Of a stretch of 64,000 nt of DNA, positions 27,018-35,891 are shown one piece after another (the stretch's first letter is position 1; each line of letters opens with the position of its first letter). The notes beneath the pieces are model-generated. The model was given only the letters and a program-made list of their open reading frames with translations, made no database searches and was not told the origin of the DNA. The translations under genes were made by a program, and so were the position numbers. Origin of the DNA: Paraburkholderia phenazinium (lineage in GTDB: Bacteria; Pseudomonadota; Gammaproteobacteria; Burkholderiales; Burkholderiaceae); NCBI RefSeq assembly GCF_900100735.1, contig NZ_FNCJ01000025.1:35224-99223 (forward strand), written 5' to 3'.

Positions 27018-29597
27018 TCACACTGCGATCGCGCGCAGCAGTTCGGTCTCGACCTGAATTTGCAGGCGGTTGTCCGAGAGGCCGCGTCCGTCCAGCAGGA
27101 ACACGTCCTCTACGCGTTCGCCGAGCGTATTGATCCGCGCCGATTGGACGCCGACCTGGTGCTCGGCCAGCACGCGCGCGATCGAATAAAGAAGGCCTGG
27201 CCGGTCGTTCGCCGACACGGACAGGATGTAGTACTGACCACGTTCGTCGGCCCGAAGGTCGACGCGCGGCGTAACAGGGAAGGTTCGCGACAGGCGCGAC
27301 AAGCGCCCCTTCGACGGATCCGGCAGCAGGGTGCCATCCGCCGTGAGGCGTGCGGTCAGTTCCTGCTCGACCAGATTGGCGATGTCGCGATAATGCACGT
27401 CCTCTTCGGTGTGCTGGACAATAAAGTTGTCCAGCGCGTAGCCGTGACGGGTCGTGCTGACACGGGCGTCGAGCACCGACAACCCGTTCTTGTCGAAATA
27501 CGCGCAGATCCCGGCAAAGAGGTCAGGGCGGTCCTGCACGTAGACCAGCACCTGCAGGGCTTCGCCGACTGGCGAGGGACGGGCGCGCACGATAGGCGTA
27601 GGCGTTTCGACATGGCGGTACAGCACGCGCGTTTGCCACGCGATATCCGCCGCGTCGTGACGCAGGAAGTAGCCGACGTCGAGCTTGTCCCATAGCGCCT
27701 GGTGGGCGTTGTCCGGCACGGTTTCGAGGCGCAGCAGCGCAAGCGCTTCTTCCTGACGCGACTTCAGTTCCGAGTGCGCGTCCGGGCGAGCGCCGCCCAG
27801 CACGGCGAGCGTGGCCCGGTAGAGGTCTTCGAGCAGCTTGCCTTTCCAGCCATTCCAGACCTTCGGGCTGGTGCCGCGAATGTCGGCCACCGTCAGCAGG
27901 TACAGTGCCGTCAGGCGCCGCTCGGTGCCCACCAGTTCGGCAAACCGCTTGACGACCTCAGGGTCGCTGGTGTCCTGCTTCTGCGCGACCTGGCTCATCG
28001 TCAGATGGTGCTGGACCAGCCACACCGCCAGTTCGCCGTCGCCGTTGTCCATCCCGTGTTCGCGGCAGAAACGGCGTGTGTCGGCCATGCCGAGCGTGGA
28101 ATGGTCGCCGCCGCGGCCTTTGGCGATGTCGTGAAACAGCGCCGCCACATACAGCACCCACGGGCGCTCGAAGTTGGCGATCAACTGGCTGCAGAACGGG
28201 TATTCGTGAGCGTGCTCGGCCACCGCGAAGCGGCGCAGGTTACGCAGTACCATCAGGATATGCTGGTCGACCGTGTAGACGTGATACAGGTCGTGCTGCA
28301 TCTGCCCGACGATACGGCGGAAGTTCAACAGGTAGCGGCCCAGCACACTGGTCTGGTTCATCAGCCGCAGCGCGTGGGTGATCCCCGCGGGCTGCTTGAG
28401 AATCTCCATGAAGAGACGCCGGTTTTCCGGGTCGCGCCGCCAATGCTGATCCATCGCGTCGCGCGCGTTGTAGATCGCGCGCAGCGTGCGCGCCGACAGG
28501 CCCTTCACGCCGGGGGTCTGCTCGTACAGCAGGAAGGCTTCGAGAATCGCGTTGGGCTCGCGTTCGAACACATCTTCACGGGCGATTTCGAGCATGCCCT
28601 GTTTCTCGACGAAGCGATCCGACAGCACTCGCGTGATACCGCTCGTGTTCGGAAACAGTTGCGCTTCGATGTTCTGGATCAGGATCGTCGCCAACTGGGT
28701 GACCGCCTTGGCGGCCCAGTAGTAGCGGCGCATCAGTTGTTCGCTGGCGCGCTTGGTGGCGGTCGGCTTGTAGCCGAAACTCTCGGCCACCGCAGTCTGC
28801 AGGTCGAATACGAGGATGTCCTGGCGCCGTCCCGCAATCACGTGCAGCCGGGCGCGCAGCGCCTTCAGAAAACCTTCGTTGCGCTCCAGTTCGCGGGCTT
28901 CGCGCTCGGTAATCAGGCCGCGCGCCTCCAGCTCCTGCCAACTGCTGCCGAAGCCAGCCGCCTGGGTCACCCACAGGATCAACTGCAGGTCGCGCAGGCC
29001 GCCCGGGCTTTCCTTGATGTTCGGCTCGAGGGCGTACGGCGTGTCCTGGAATTTGGCATGGCGCTGGCGCATTTCCAGCACTTTCGCCTGGAAAAAGGCG
29101 CGCGCATCGAGCGCGTCGCGATAACGCTTTGCGAAGTCGTCGAACAGCGCCGTGCTGCCGGTAATGCGGCGCGCCTCCAGCAGCGAGGTGCGCACGGTGA
29201 TGTCGTTGGCAGCCTCTTCGAGGCACTGCGAGACCGAGCGCACGCTGCTGCCGAGTTCCAGCCCCAGATCCCACGCCAGACTGATGAAGCGCTCGATGCG
29301 CGCTTCGAGATGGGCGATGGGGTGATCGGGCAGCAGCACCAGAATGTCGATGTCGGAATGCGGCGCGAGTTCGCCGCGCCCGTACCCGCCCACCGCCAGC
29401 AGGGCAAGGGAAGGAGGCAGGTCGCAGGCGTTCCATGCGCCGCGCAGCGCCTCGTCGGTGGTGCGCGAGAGCGCGCCCATCAACGATTCGACGTTGGTTG
29501 CCAGCTTGAAGCGTTCCAGCAACTTGGCTTTGGCCACCTTATAGTCCGCCTTGAGCGACGTGGCATCGGAAAGGGCGACGGCTGGAACACTGCTCAT
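27018..29597 (-). CDS. glnD: Bifunctional [PII] uridylyltransferase / uridylyl-removing enzyme
   Basis: Senses glutamine and adds or removes UMP on PII signalling proteins. The 859-residue protein has a nucleotidyltransferase domain with GGYGRGELAPHSDID (about 70-84), a PII-UTase helical region, an HD domain with FHDIAKGRGGDHS near 490 for the UMP-removing activity, and two C-terminal ACT domains (VLVYVQDRPDLFAGI near 685 and LSVSANDRPGLLYSI near 790). This is the full-length arrangement. It lies 30 bp downstream of map and 6 bp before rluB, in one minus-strand operon. Confidence 0.96.
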   Translation of the reverse strand: MSSVPAVALSDATSLKADYKVAKAKLLERFKLATNVESLMGALSRTTDEALRGAWNACDLPPSLALLAVGGYGRGELAPHSDIDILVLLPDHPIAHLEARIERFISLAWDLGLELGSSVRSVSQCLEEAANDITVRTSLLEARRITGSTALFDDFAKRYRDALDARAFFQAKVLEMRQRHAKFQDTPYALEPNIKESPGGLRDLQLILWVTQAAGFGSSWQELEARGLITEREARELERNEGFLKALRARLHVIAGRRQDILVFDLQTAVAESFGYKPTATKRASEQLMRRYYWAAKAVTQLATILIQNIEAQLFPNTSGITRVLSDRFVEKQGMLEIAREDVFEREPNAILEAFLLYEQTPGVKGLSARTLRAIYNARDAMDQHWRRDPENRRLFMEILKQPAGITHALRLMNQTSVLGRYLLNFRRIVGQMQHDLYHVYTVDQHILMVLRNLRRFAVAEHAHEYPFCSQLIANFERPWVLYVAALFHDIAKGRGGDHSTLGMADTRRFCREHGMDNGDGELAVWLVQHHLTMSQVAQKQDTSDPEVVKRFAELVGTERRLTALYLLTVADIRGTSPKVWNGWKGKLLEDLYRATLAVLGGARPDAHSELKSRQEEALALLRLETVPDNAHQALWDKLDVGYFLRHDAADIAWQTRVLYRHVETPTPIVRARPSPVGEALQVLVYVQDRPDLFAGICAYFDKNGLSVLDARVSTTRHGYALDNFIVQHTEEDVHYRDIANLVEQELTARLTADGTLLPDPSKGRLSRLSRTFPVTPRVDLRADERGQYYILSVSANDRPGLLYSIARVLAEHQVGVQSARINTLGERVEDVFLLDGRGLSDNRLQIQVETELLRAIAV

Positions 29598-29627
29598 GGG
29601 CGCGCGCGGGTGGGGACGAGGGGGCGG

Positions 29628-30440
29628 TTAAGCCGTGGTGGCCGCGACGACCGGCGGCCGCGCCGGCGTGCCGGCGGAAACCGTCAGCACGTCGTAGCCG
29701 CTCTCGGTCACGAGGATCGTGTGCTCCCACTGCGCGGACAGGCTGCGGTCCTTGGTTTTTACCGTCCATTGATCCGGCATGGTGCGGATGTCGCGGCGGC
29801 CGGCGTTGATCATCGGCTCGATCGTGAAAATCATGCCCGCCTGCAGTTCGATGCCCGTGCCCGGACGGCCGTAGTGCAGGATCTGCGGATCATCGTGGAA
29901 GACGGTGCCGATGCCATGGCCGCAATACTCGCGCACCACGCTGTAGCCTTGCCCTTCGGCATGGCGCTGGATCGCGTGGCCGATGTCGCCCAGATGGGCG
30001 CCGGGGCGAACCTGGTCGATGCCGAGCCACATGCACTCGTAGGTGGTCTGGACAAGCCGCCTGGCCAGAATCGAGCCTTCGCCGACGATGAACATGCGGC
30101 TCGTATCGCCGAAGTAACCGTCTTTGATCACGGTGACGTCGATATTCAGGGCGTCGCCGTTCTTCAGCGTCTTGTCGCCCGGAATGCCGTGGCAGATCAC
30201 GTCATTGACCGAAATGCAGGTGGCCTTCGGATAGGGCGGGTAGCCGGGCGGCTGATAGTTCAGCGGCGCCGGGATCGTGCCCTGTTCCTTCAGCATGTAT
30301 TCGTGACACAGGCGGTCGAGCTCGCCGGTGGTAATGCCGGCGACGACCAGCGGGGTGATGTAGTCGAGCACTTCGCTCGCCAGCCGGCAGGCGACGCGCA
30401 TCTGCGCGATATCGTGTTCGTTTTTGAGCGTAATAGCCAT
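29628..30440 (-). CDS. map: Methionine aminopeptidase, type I
   Basis: Removes the initiator methionine. At 270 residues it is a type Ia enzyme without N-terminal zinc fingers. Metal ligands are visible in NIDVTVIKDGYFGDTS (two Asp, about 97-110), CGHGIGTVFHD (His), FTIEPMIN (Glu) and WEHTILVTESG (Glu). The C-terminus after about 258 is a short Pro/Ala tail. Divergent from rpsB, the classical proteobacterial arrangement, and first gene of map-glnD-rluB. Confidence 0.97.
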   Translation of the reverse strand: MAITLKNEHDIAQMRVACRLASEVLDYITPLVVAGITTGELDRLCHEYMLKEQGTIPAPLNYQPPGYPPYPKATCISVNDVICHGIPGDKTLKNGDALNIDVTVIKDGYFGDTSRMFIVGEGSILARRLVQTTYECMWLGIDQVRPGAHLGDIGHAIQRHAEGQGYSVVREYCGHGIGTVFHDDPQILHYGRPGTGIELQAGMIFTIEPMINAGRRDIRTMPDQWTVKTKDRSLSAQWEHTILVTESGYDVLTVSAGTPARPPVVAATTA

Positions 30441-30814
30441 GAGTCGGGCCTGAAAATGCGGTTATTTATAGATTATCGCACCATATTCCGGCTCTCGCAG
30501 GGTTTTGAGAGGGCGGCGGACCGCCCGGCCGCCGTAAGGTGCAACCCGCGCACCGATTCGGGGATACCGGGCAGGTTGAGTCTACCGATAGTCACGTGCT
30601 ATAATCTCTGGCTAAGTCGCTCCACATTATTCGGTTTTGTGGAAAATTCGTGGGGCAGACTGGCCTGTGGCGGTTGTGTGCGCTACAGGAATGACTCGCA
30701 AGCCGGCAGCACCCAGGGTGTCCGTCGCGTCAGGTCCTCGCAAACGCAAAAGCGGCGAAGACGGCGCGGCCGATACGGCAGCCGGCTTAAGACCCAACCC
30801 TAGCGGAGATTTAC
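30441..30814. other. 374-bp divergent map / rpsB regulatory region
   Basis: Carries the promoters of both operons. The rpsB promoter is at 30576-30605. On the map side, the minus strand has GATAATCTATAAATAACC, with TATAAA a candidate -10 about 25-30 bp before map. The rest, a 209-bp rpsB leader, is long enough for the S2-mediated autoregulation known in proteobacteria, but I cannot identify that element by eye. No coding frame is credible. Confidence 0.55.
30576..30605 (+). promoter_or_regulatory. Sigma-70-type promoter of rpsB
   Basis: TTGAGT (30576-30581) and TATAAT (30600-30605) are separated by 18 bp. The -10 is a perfect consensus. It drives rpsB and probably the run behind it, with a leader of about 200 nt. 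Confidence 0.75.
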
Positions 30815-31567
30815 ATGGCAGTTACCATGCGTCAAATGCTGGAAGCAGGTGTCCACTTCGGTCACCAAACGCGCTTCTGGAACCCGAAGATGGCCCCCTT
30901 CATTTTCGGTCATCGCAACAAGATTCACATCATCAACCTCGAAAAGACGCTGCCGATGTACAACGACGCACTGAAGTATGTGCGTCAGCTGGCAGCTAAC
31001 CGCGGCACGATCCTGTTCGTTGGCACGAAGCGTCAATCGCGCGACACGATCGCCGAAGAGGCGCAACGCGCTGGCATGCCGTATGTCAACGCACGCTGGC
31101 TCGGCGGCATGCTGACCAACTTCAAGACGCTGAAGGTTTCGATCAAGCGCCTGAAAGACATGGAAGCAGCGCTGGAAGCCGGTGAAACGGAACGCATGAG
31201 CAAGAAGGAAGCGCTCCTGTTCGAACGCGAAATCGCCAAGCTGCAAAAGTCGATCGGCGGCGTGAAGGACATGGGCGGCATTCCGGACGCAATTTTCGTG
31301 GTTGACGTCGGCTACCACAAGATTGCCGTGACCGAAGCTAACAAGCTCGGCGTGCCGGTTATCGCAGTGGTCGACACGAACCACTCGCCGGAAGGCATCG
31401 ACTACGTCATCCCGGGTAACGACGACGCATCGAAGGCTGTCGCCCTGTACACGCAAGGCGTGGCTGACGCGATCCTCGAAGGCCGTGCAAACGCGGTCAA
31501 CGAAGTGGTGCAGGCTGCACGTGGTGGTGACGGCGACGAGTTCGTCGAGGTCAACTCGGAAGCGTAA
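30815..31567 (+). CDS. rpsB: 30S ribosomal protein S2
   Basis: A 250-residue S2 protein starting MAVTMRQMLEAGVHFGHQTR with the signature RFWNPKMAPFIFG and the KRLKDME region typical of the family, followed by PGNDDASKAVALYTQGVADA. Ribosome binding site GCGGAG precedes the ATG at 30815. Codon choice is noticeably more biased and conservative than in neighbours, as expected of a highly expressed gene. A strong terminator separates it from tsf. Confidence 0.98.
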   Translation: MAVTMRQMLEAGVHFGHQTRFWNPKMAPFIFGHRNKIHIINLEKTLPMYNDALKYVRQLAANRGTILFVGTKRQSRDTIAEEAQRAGMPYVNARWLGGMLTNFKTLKVSIKRLKDMEAALEAGETERMSKKEALLFEREIAKLQKSIGGVKDMGGIPDAIFVVDVGYHKIAVTEANKLGVPVIAVVDTNHSPEGIDYVIPGNDDASKAVALYTQGVADAILEGRANAVNEVVQAARGGDGDEFVEVNSEA

Positions 31568-31585
31568 GGCTGCCCTGTGTCCGGC

Positions 31586-31619
31586 AAAAAAGGGGGCTTT
31601 CTACAGGCCCCCTTTTTTT
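31586..31619 (+). terminator. Intrinsic terminator/attenuator between rpsB and tsf
   Basis: Stem GGGGGC / GCCCCC extended by A-run and T-run pairs (AAAAAAGGGGGC and GCCCCCTTTTTTT) with a 9-base loop. It should stop a good share of rpsB transcripts, so S2 is made in excess over EF-Ts. Confidence 0.92.
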
Positions 31620-31732
31620 AAGTCGCGACACCTGGTTACAGTGCGAAAAAATCCGCACTGTACGGAAACGAATTCTTGCCGCCGGCATCGAAATGCGGGC
31701 GGTGTGTGAAAGACAGACTCTAGGAGCGAATG

Positions 31733-32614
31733 ATGGCGGCAATTACCGCAAGCATGGTTGCAGAACTGCGCGCGAAGACCGACGCGCCGATGATGGAATG
31801 CAAGAAGGCGCTGACGGAAGCCGACGGCGACATGGCGCGTGCTGAAGAACTGCTGCGCGTAAAGCTCGGCAACAAGGCCAGCAAGGCCGCTTCGCGCGTC
31901 ACGGCTGAAGGCGTGATCGCCTCGTTCATCGGCGGCAAGGTGGGTGCAATCGTCGAACTGAACTGCGAAACCGACTTCGTTTCGAAGAACGACGACTTCC
32001 TGGCTTTCTCGAAGCAGATCGCCGAGCTGGTCGCGACAAAAAACCCGGCTGATGTCGCTGCGCTGGCAGCCCTGCCGCTGGAAGGTTCGACGGTCGACGC
32101 AGTGCGTCTGGCGCTGGTCGGCAAGATCGGCGAAAACCTCTCGATCCGCCGTTTCGTGCGTTTCGAAACCGCCAACCAGCTGGCTGCATACCTGCACGGC
32201 ACGCGTATCGGCGTGCTGGTCGAGTACACCGGCGCGGACGAGCAGGTCGGCAAGGACGTCGCAATGCACATTGCGGCCATGAAGCCGGTTTCGCTGTCGT
32301 CGGACGACGTCCCGGCAGACCTGATCGCCAAGGAACGCAGCATTGCTGAACAGAAGGCCGCCGAATCGGGCAAGCCGGCTGAAATCGTCGCCAAGATGGT
32401 CGACGGCAGCGTGCAGAAGTACCTGAAGGAAGTCTCGCTGCTGAACCAGACGTTCGTTAAGAACGACAAGCAGACAATCGAACAGATGCTGAAGGCTGCA
32501 GGCTCGAGCGTGCAGAAGTTCGCGCTGTTCGTGGTCGGCGAAGGCATCGAGAAGAAGCAGGACGACTTTGCAGCTGAAGTGGCGGCTCAAGTGGCTGCTG
32601 CAAAGCAACAATAA
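31733..32614 (+). CDS. tsf: Elongation factor Ts
   Basis: Guanine nucleotide exchange factor for EF-Tu. The 293-residue protein starts MAAITASMVAELRAKTDAPM with the signature LRAKTDAPMMECKKALTEAD and the ELNCETDFVSKNDDF core. Two ATGs are adjacent (31730 and 31733); AGGAG at 31722-31726 is 3 nt from the first but 6 nt from the second, so the second is preferred. Sits between the rpsB terminator and pyrH. Confidence 0.98.
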   Translation: MAAITASMVAELRAKTDAPMMECKKALTEADGDMARAEELLRVKLGNKASKAASRVTAEGVIASFIGGKVGAIVELNCETDFVSKNDDFLAFSKQIAELVATKNPADVAALAALPLEGSTVDAVRLALVGKIGENLSIRRFVRFETANQLAAYLHGTRIGVLVEYTGADEQVGKDVAMHIAAMKPVSLSSDDVPADLIAKERSIAEQKAAESGKPAEIVAKMVDGSVQKYLKEVSLLNQTFVKNDKQTIEQMLKAAGSSVQKFALFVVGEGIEKKQDDFAAEVAAQVAAAKQQ

Positions 32615-32846
32615 GTTTTACAAGGCTTTACCGCAATACCGTTGGACCCGCGGCGGGGCAAGACCCTGCCGCGGCCGGCGGCGCCGCAAGGCTGCATGCG
32701 GGTTGACCCTCGCCTTGCAGCCGCCTCTGGCGAACCGCGTTTGAACTTTGCGGTTCGTCAATTTGGCGACGCTTGCCCGAATCAGCATTTCACCCCTACA
32801 GTTAGTTCCTTGTTGTTGCCCTGTTCTGCGCGATCTGGATATCCCT

Positions 32847-33560
32847 ATGCCCACTGCCTATAAACGCGTCCTCCTCAAACTCTCCGGTGAAGCTCTGATG
32901 GGCGATGATGCCTTCGGCATCAATCGCGCGACGATCGAAAGAATGGTGGCGGACGTGGCCGAGGTGGTGCGGCTCGGTACCCAGCTCGCCGTGGTGATCG
33001 GCGGCGGCAATATTTTCCGCGGTGTGGCGGGCGGCGCGGCCGGCATGGACCGTGCGACGGCCGACTACATGGGGATGCTGGCGACGATGATGAACGCGCT
33101 GGCGCTGCAGGACGCAATGCGCCACGCCGGTATCGAGGCGCGTGTGCAGTCCGCGCTGCGCATGGATCAGGTGGTCGAGCCGTACATCCGCCCCCGGGCA
33201 ATCCGTCAGCTGGAAGAAGGCAAGGTCGTGATTTTCGCGGCCGGCACGGGCAACCCGTTCTTCACGACGGACACCGCAGCCGCGCTGCGCGGTTCGGAAG
33301 TCGGCGCGGAAGTCGTGCTGAAGGCCACCAAAGTGGACGGCGTGTATTCGGCCGACCCCAAGAAAGACCCGACGGCAACCCGCTACACGACGATCAGCTT
33401 CGACGAGGCGATCGGCCGCAATCTGCAGGTCATGGACGCCACGGCGTTTGCGCTGTGCCGCGACCAGAAACTGCCGATCCGCGTGTTTTCGATTGTCAAG
33501 CCGGGTGCGCTAAAGCGCATTGTGCAAGGCGAGGACGAGGGTACGCTCGTCCACGTGTAA
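32847..33560 (+). CDS. pyrH: UMP kinase
   Basis: Phosphorylates UMP to UDP for pyrimidine supply. The 237-residue amino-acid-kinase-fold protein starts MPTAYKRVLLKLSGEALMGD, with the phosphate-binding KLSGEAL motif, IGGGNIFRG (about 52-60) and FAAGTGNPFFTTDTAAALR (about 131-149). The ATG at 32847 gives the family start; the open frame extends further upstream without family sequence. The 232-bp tsf-pyrH gap has a GC-rich inverted repeat (GGCTGCA/TGCAGCC) and no gene. Confidence 0.97.
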   Translation: MPTAYKRVLLKLSGEALMGDDAFGINRATIERMVADVAEVVRLGTQLAVVIGGGNIFRGVAGGAAGMDRATADYMGMLATMMNALALQDAMRHAGIEARVQSALRMDQVVEPYIRPRAIRQLEEGKVVIFAAGTGNPFFTTDTAAALRGSEVGAEVVLKATKVDGVYSADPKKDPTATRYTTISFDEAIGRNLQVMDATAFALCRDQKLPIRVFSIVKPGALKRIVQGEDEGTLVHV

Positions 33561-33658
33561 ACTCTCGTTCACATAACGTGGGCTTTAACGCGGGCCCGGG
33601 CCGCTGCTACTCGCACGCTGGCCGGCTCGCACCGTTTTGAAGGTTCGGAGGTTTAAAA

Positions 33659-34219
33659 ATGTCAGTGGCTGATATCAGGAAGGGCGTCGAGCAAAAGATG
33701 CAGCGCTCGATCGACGCGTTCAAGAACGATCTGTCGAAGATCCGCACGGGCCGTGCGCATACGGGCCTGCTCGATCACATCCAGGTCGACTATTACGGCT
33801 CGCCGGTGCCGATCTCGCAGGTCGCGAACATGACGCTGATCGACGCACGCACGATCGGCGTGCAGCCGTGGGAAAAGAAGATGGTGCCGGTCGTCGAAAA
33901 GGCGATTCGCGACTCCGATCTGGGCCTGAACCCGGCTACCCAAGGCGACGTGATCCGCGTGCCGATGCCCGCGCTGACCGAAGAACGCCGCCGCGAGCTG
34001 ACCAAGGTCGCACGCAGCGAAGCCGAAACGGCCAAGATCGCGGTGCGCAACCTGCGCCGTGACGCTAACGAGCAACTGAAGAAGCTCGTGAAAGACAAGG
34101 AAATCTCCGAAGACGACGAGCGTCGTGCCGGTGACGATGTCCAGAAGCTGACGGACAAGTTCGTGACCGAAATCGATAAGCTCGTGACGACCAAAGAAGC
34201 CGAGATCATGACGGTTTGA
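33659..34219 (+). CDS. frr: Ribosome recycling factor
   Basis: Splits post-termination ribosomes together with EF-G. The 186-residue protein has the family pattern KMQRSIDAFKNDLSKIRTGR near the N-terminus and PALTEERRRELTKVARSEAE near 105-125. A clear GGAGG ribosome binding site (in TTCGGAGGTTTAAAAATG) sets the start. Follows pyrH by 98 bp and precedes uppS by 64 bp. Confidence 0.98.
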   Translation: MSVADIRKGVEQKMQRSIDAFKNDLSKIRTGRAHTGLLDHIQVDYYGSPVPISQVANMTLIDARTIGVQPWEKKMVPVVEKAIRDSDLGLNPATQGDVIRVPMPALTEERRRELTKVARSEAETAKIAVRNLRRDANEQLKKLVKDKEISEDDERRAGDDVQKLTDKFVTEIDKLVTTKEAEIMTV

Positions 34220-34283
34220 GGCCGTCAGGCTTCAGCATCTTCAGGTCTTTACTTCTTTTTTTGTAGTTATTGTCCCGACGGCC

Positions 34284-35066
34284 ATGACCTATACCAGCTC
34301 AACCGTTCGCGTGCCTGATGTCGCGGCGGTGCCGCGACATATCGCGATCATCATGGACGGCAATGGCCGTTGGGCAACGCAGCGCCGCCTGCCGCGCGTG
34401 GCAGGCCATACACGCGGTGTCGACGCGGTGCGTGCCGCCGTCGAGGCGTGTGCGCGTTCCGGCGTCGAGTACCTGACGCTGTTTGCCTTCAGTTCCGAAA
34501 ACTGGCGCCGTCCGAACGACGAAGTATCGTTCCTGATGCGTCTGTTCGTCACCGCGCTCGAGCGCGAGATCGGCAAGCTGCACGCCAACGGCATCCGCCT
34601 GCGCGTGGTCGGCGACCTGGCGATGTTCGACAAGCGCATCCAGGATCTGGTCCGCCGCGCCGAGACCAAAACCGCCCGCAACACCCGTCTTACCCTGACC
34701 ATCGCCGCCAACTACGGCGGCCGCTGGGACATCATGCAGGCCACCCGCAAGCTGGCCGAGCAATCGGCGCAGGCGGGCGAGGCCGTCGAGGTCACCGAGG
34801 AATCGTTCGCCGAGCACCTCGCCATGGCGTACGCACCGGAGCCCGACCTCTTCATCCGCACCGGCGGCGAGCAGCGCATCAGCAACTTCCTGCTGTGGCA
34901 GCTCGCGTACACCGAGTTCTACTTCACCGACACCTTCTGGCCGGATTTCGACGCCGAGGCGCTGCGCCACGCGATCGATTCCTATGCGGAGCGCGAGCGC
35001 CGCTTCGGCCGCACCAGCGCTCAGCTCGAGCCGCAATCGCAAAACGTCGATTCGCTTCCATGCTAA
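34284..35066 (+). CDS. uppS: Isoprenyl transferase (undecaprenyl diphosphate synthase)
   Basis: Cis-prenyltransferase that makes the C55 lipid carrier for peptidoglycan and lipopolysaccharide. The 260-residue protein has the catalytic Asp25 in HIAIIMDGNGRWAT, FSSENWRRPNDEV, and the C-terminal IRTGGEQRISNFLLWQLAYT with TDTFWPDF. Its end overlaps the cdsA start by 7 bp. Confidence 0.96.
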   Translation: MTYTSSTVRVPDVAAVPRHIAIIMDGNGRWATQRRLPRVAGHTRGVDAVRAAVEACARSGVEYLTLFAFSSENWRRPNDEVSFLMRLFVTALEREIGKLHANGIRLRVVGDLAMFDKRIQDLVRRAETKTARNTRLTLTIAANYGGRWDIMQATRKLAEQSAQAGEAVEVTEESFAEHLAMAYAPEPDLFIRTGGEQRISNFLLWQLAYTEFYFTDTFWPDFDAEALRHAIDSYAERERRFGRTSAQLEPQSQNVDSLPC

Positions 35067-35881
35067 AAACCCGTGTTATCACGGCGATCGTCCTGCTGGC
35101 TGTGTTTTTGCCGGTCACGCTGTTCGCGCCGGTGGGCGCGTTCGGCGCGCTGATCGCGTTTGTCGTCGTCTTTGGCGCTTGGGAATGGGCGCGTTTGCTG
35201 AAAGTCGGCGGCGTCGGTCCCATTATTTACGCGCTGATCGCGGCGGTAGCCCTGGTGGCGAGCACCAAGCTCGGCACCGGTATGCGCCTGCCGCGGCCGC
35301 TGTTCCAGGCCGCCGCCGTGTTCTGGGTGCTGGCCGGCCCGTACGTACTGTTGCGCAAGCCGACGCTGGCGCAGGGCGCCTGGCGCCTGTTCCTGTTTCT
35401 GGCCGGAATCGTCGTTTTTGTCGCCTGCTGGCACGCGCTGGTCGCGGCCCGCATGGCCGGCGTGCCGTTTGTTCTGTCCCTGTTGCTAGTGGTCTGGCTG
35501 GCCGATATCGGCGCATACTTTGCGGGTAAGGCGCTTGGCAAACACAAGCTGGCGCCCGCCATCAGTCCCGGTAAGACATGGGAAGGGGCGATTGGCGGGT
35601 GGCTGGCGGTCGTGATCGTCGCGGCCGTGGCGATTGGGGTACACGCTTTTGAACCGACCCTGTATTCTGCGCTGCTCGAGCGCCTCGGCGCCGTCCGTAC
35701 GCTGGTTGCGCTGACTGTTCTGGTGGCGTTCAGCGTGGTTGGCGACCTGTTCGAGTCGCTGTTAAAACGTCAAGCCGGCGTAAAGGATTCAAGCGGGCTG
35801 CTGCCGGGACATGGTGGCGTCCTTGACCGCATCGACGCATTATTGCCGGTGCTGCCGCTCGCAATGCTGTTGCTCGGCTAG
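35060..35881 (+). CDS. cdsA: Phosphatidate cytidylyltransferase
   Basis: Makes CDP-diacylglycerol, the precursor of all phospholipids, in the inner membrane. The 273-residue protein starts MLKTRVITAIVLLAVFLPVT, has about seven to eight membrane segments, and ends with the CDP-alcohol signature (QAGVKDSSGLLPGHGGVLDR, about 240-260). The ATG at 35060 lies inside the last codons of uppS, so the genes are coupled. Confidence 0.96.
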   Translation: MLKTRVITAIVLLAVFLPVTLFAPVGAFGALIAFVVVFGAWEWARLLKVGGVGPIIYALIAAVALVASTKLGTGMRLPRPLFQAAAVFWVLAGPYVLLRKPTLAQGAWRLFLFLAGIVVFVACWHALVAARMAGVPFVLSLLLVVWLADIGAYFAGKALGKHKLAPAISPGKTWEGAIGGWLAVVIVAAVAIGVHAFEPTLYSALLERLGAVRTLVALTVLVAFSVVGDLFESLLKRQAGVKDSSGLLPGHGGVLDRIDALLPVLPLAMLLLG

Positions 35882-35891
35882 AGAAAGAGAT

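Noticed and set aside
27702..30803. 1033-codon plus-strand frame opposite glnD and map
   Set aside because: Antisense to two full-length conserved genes; no motifs.
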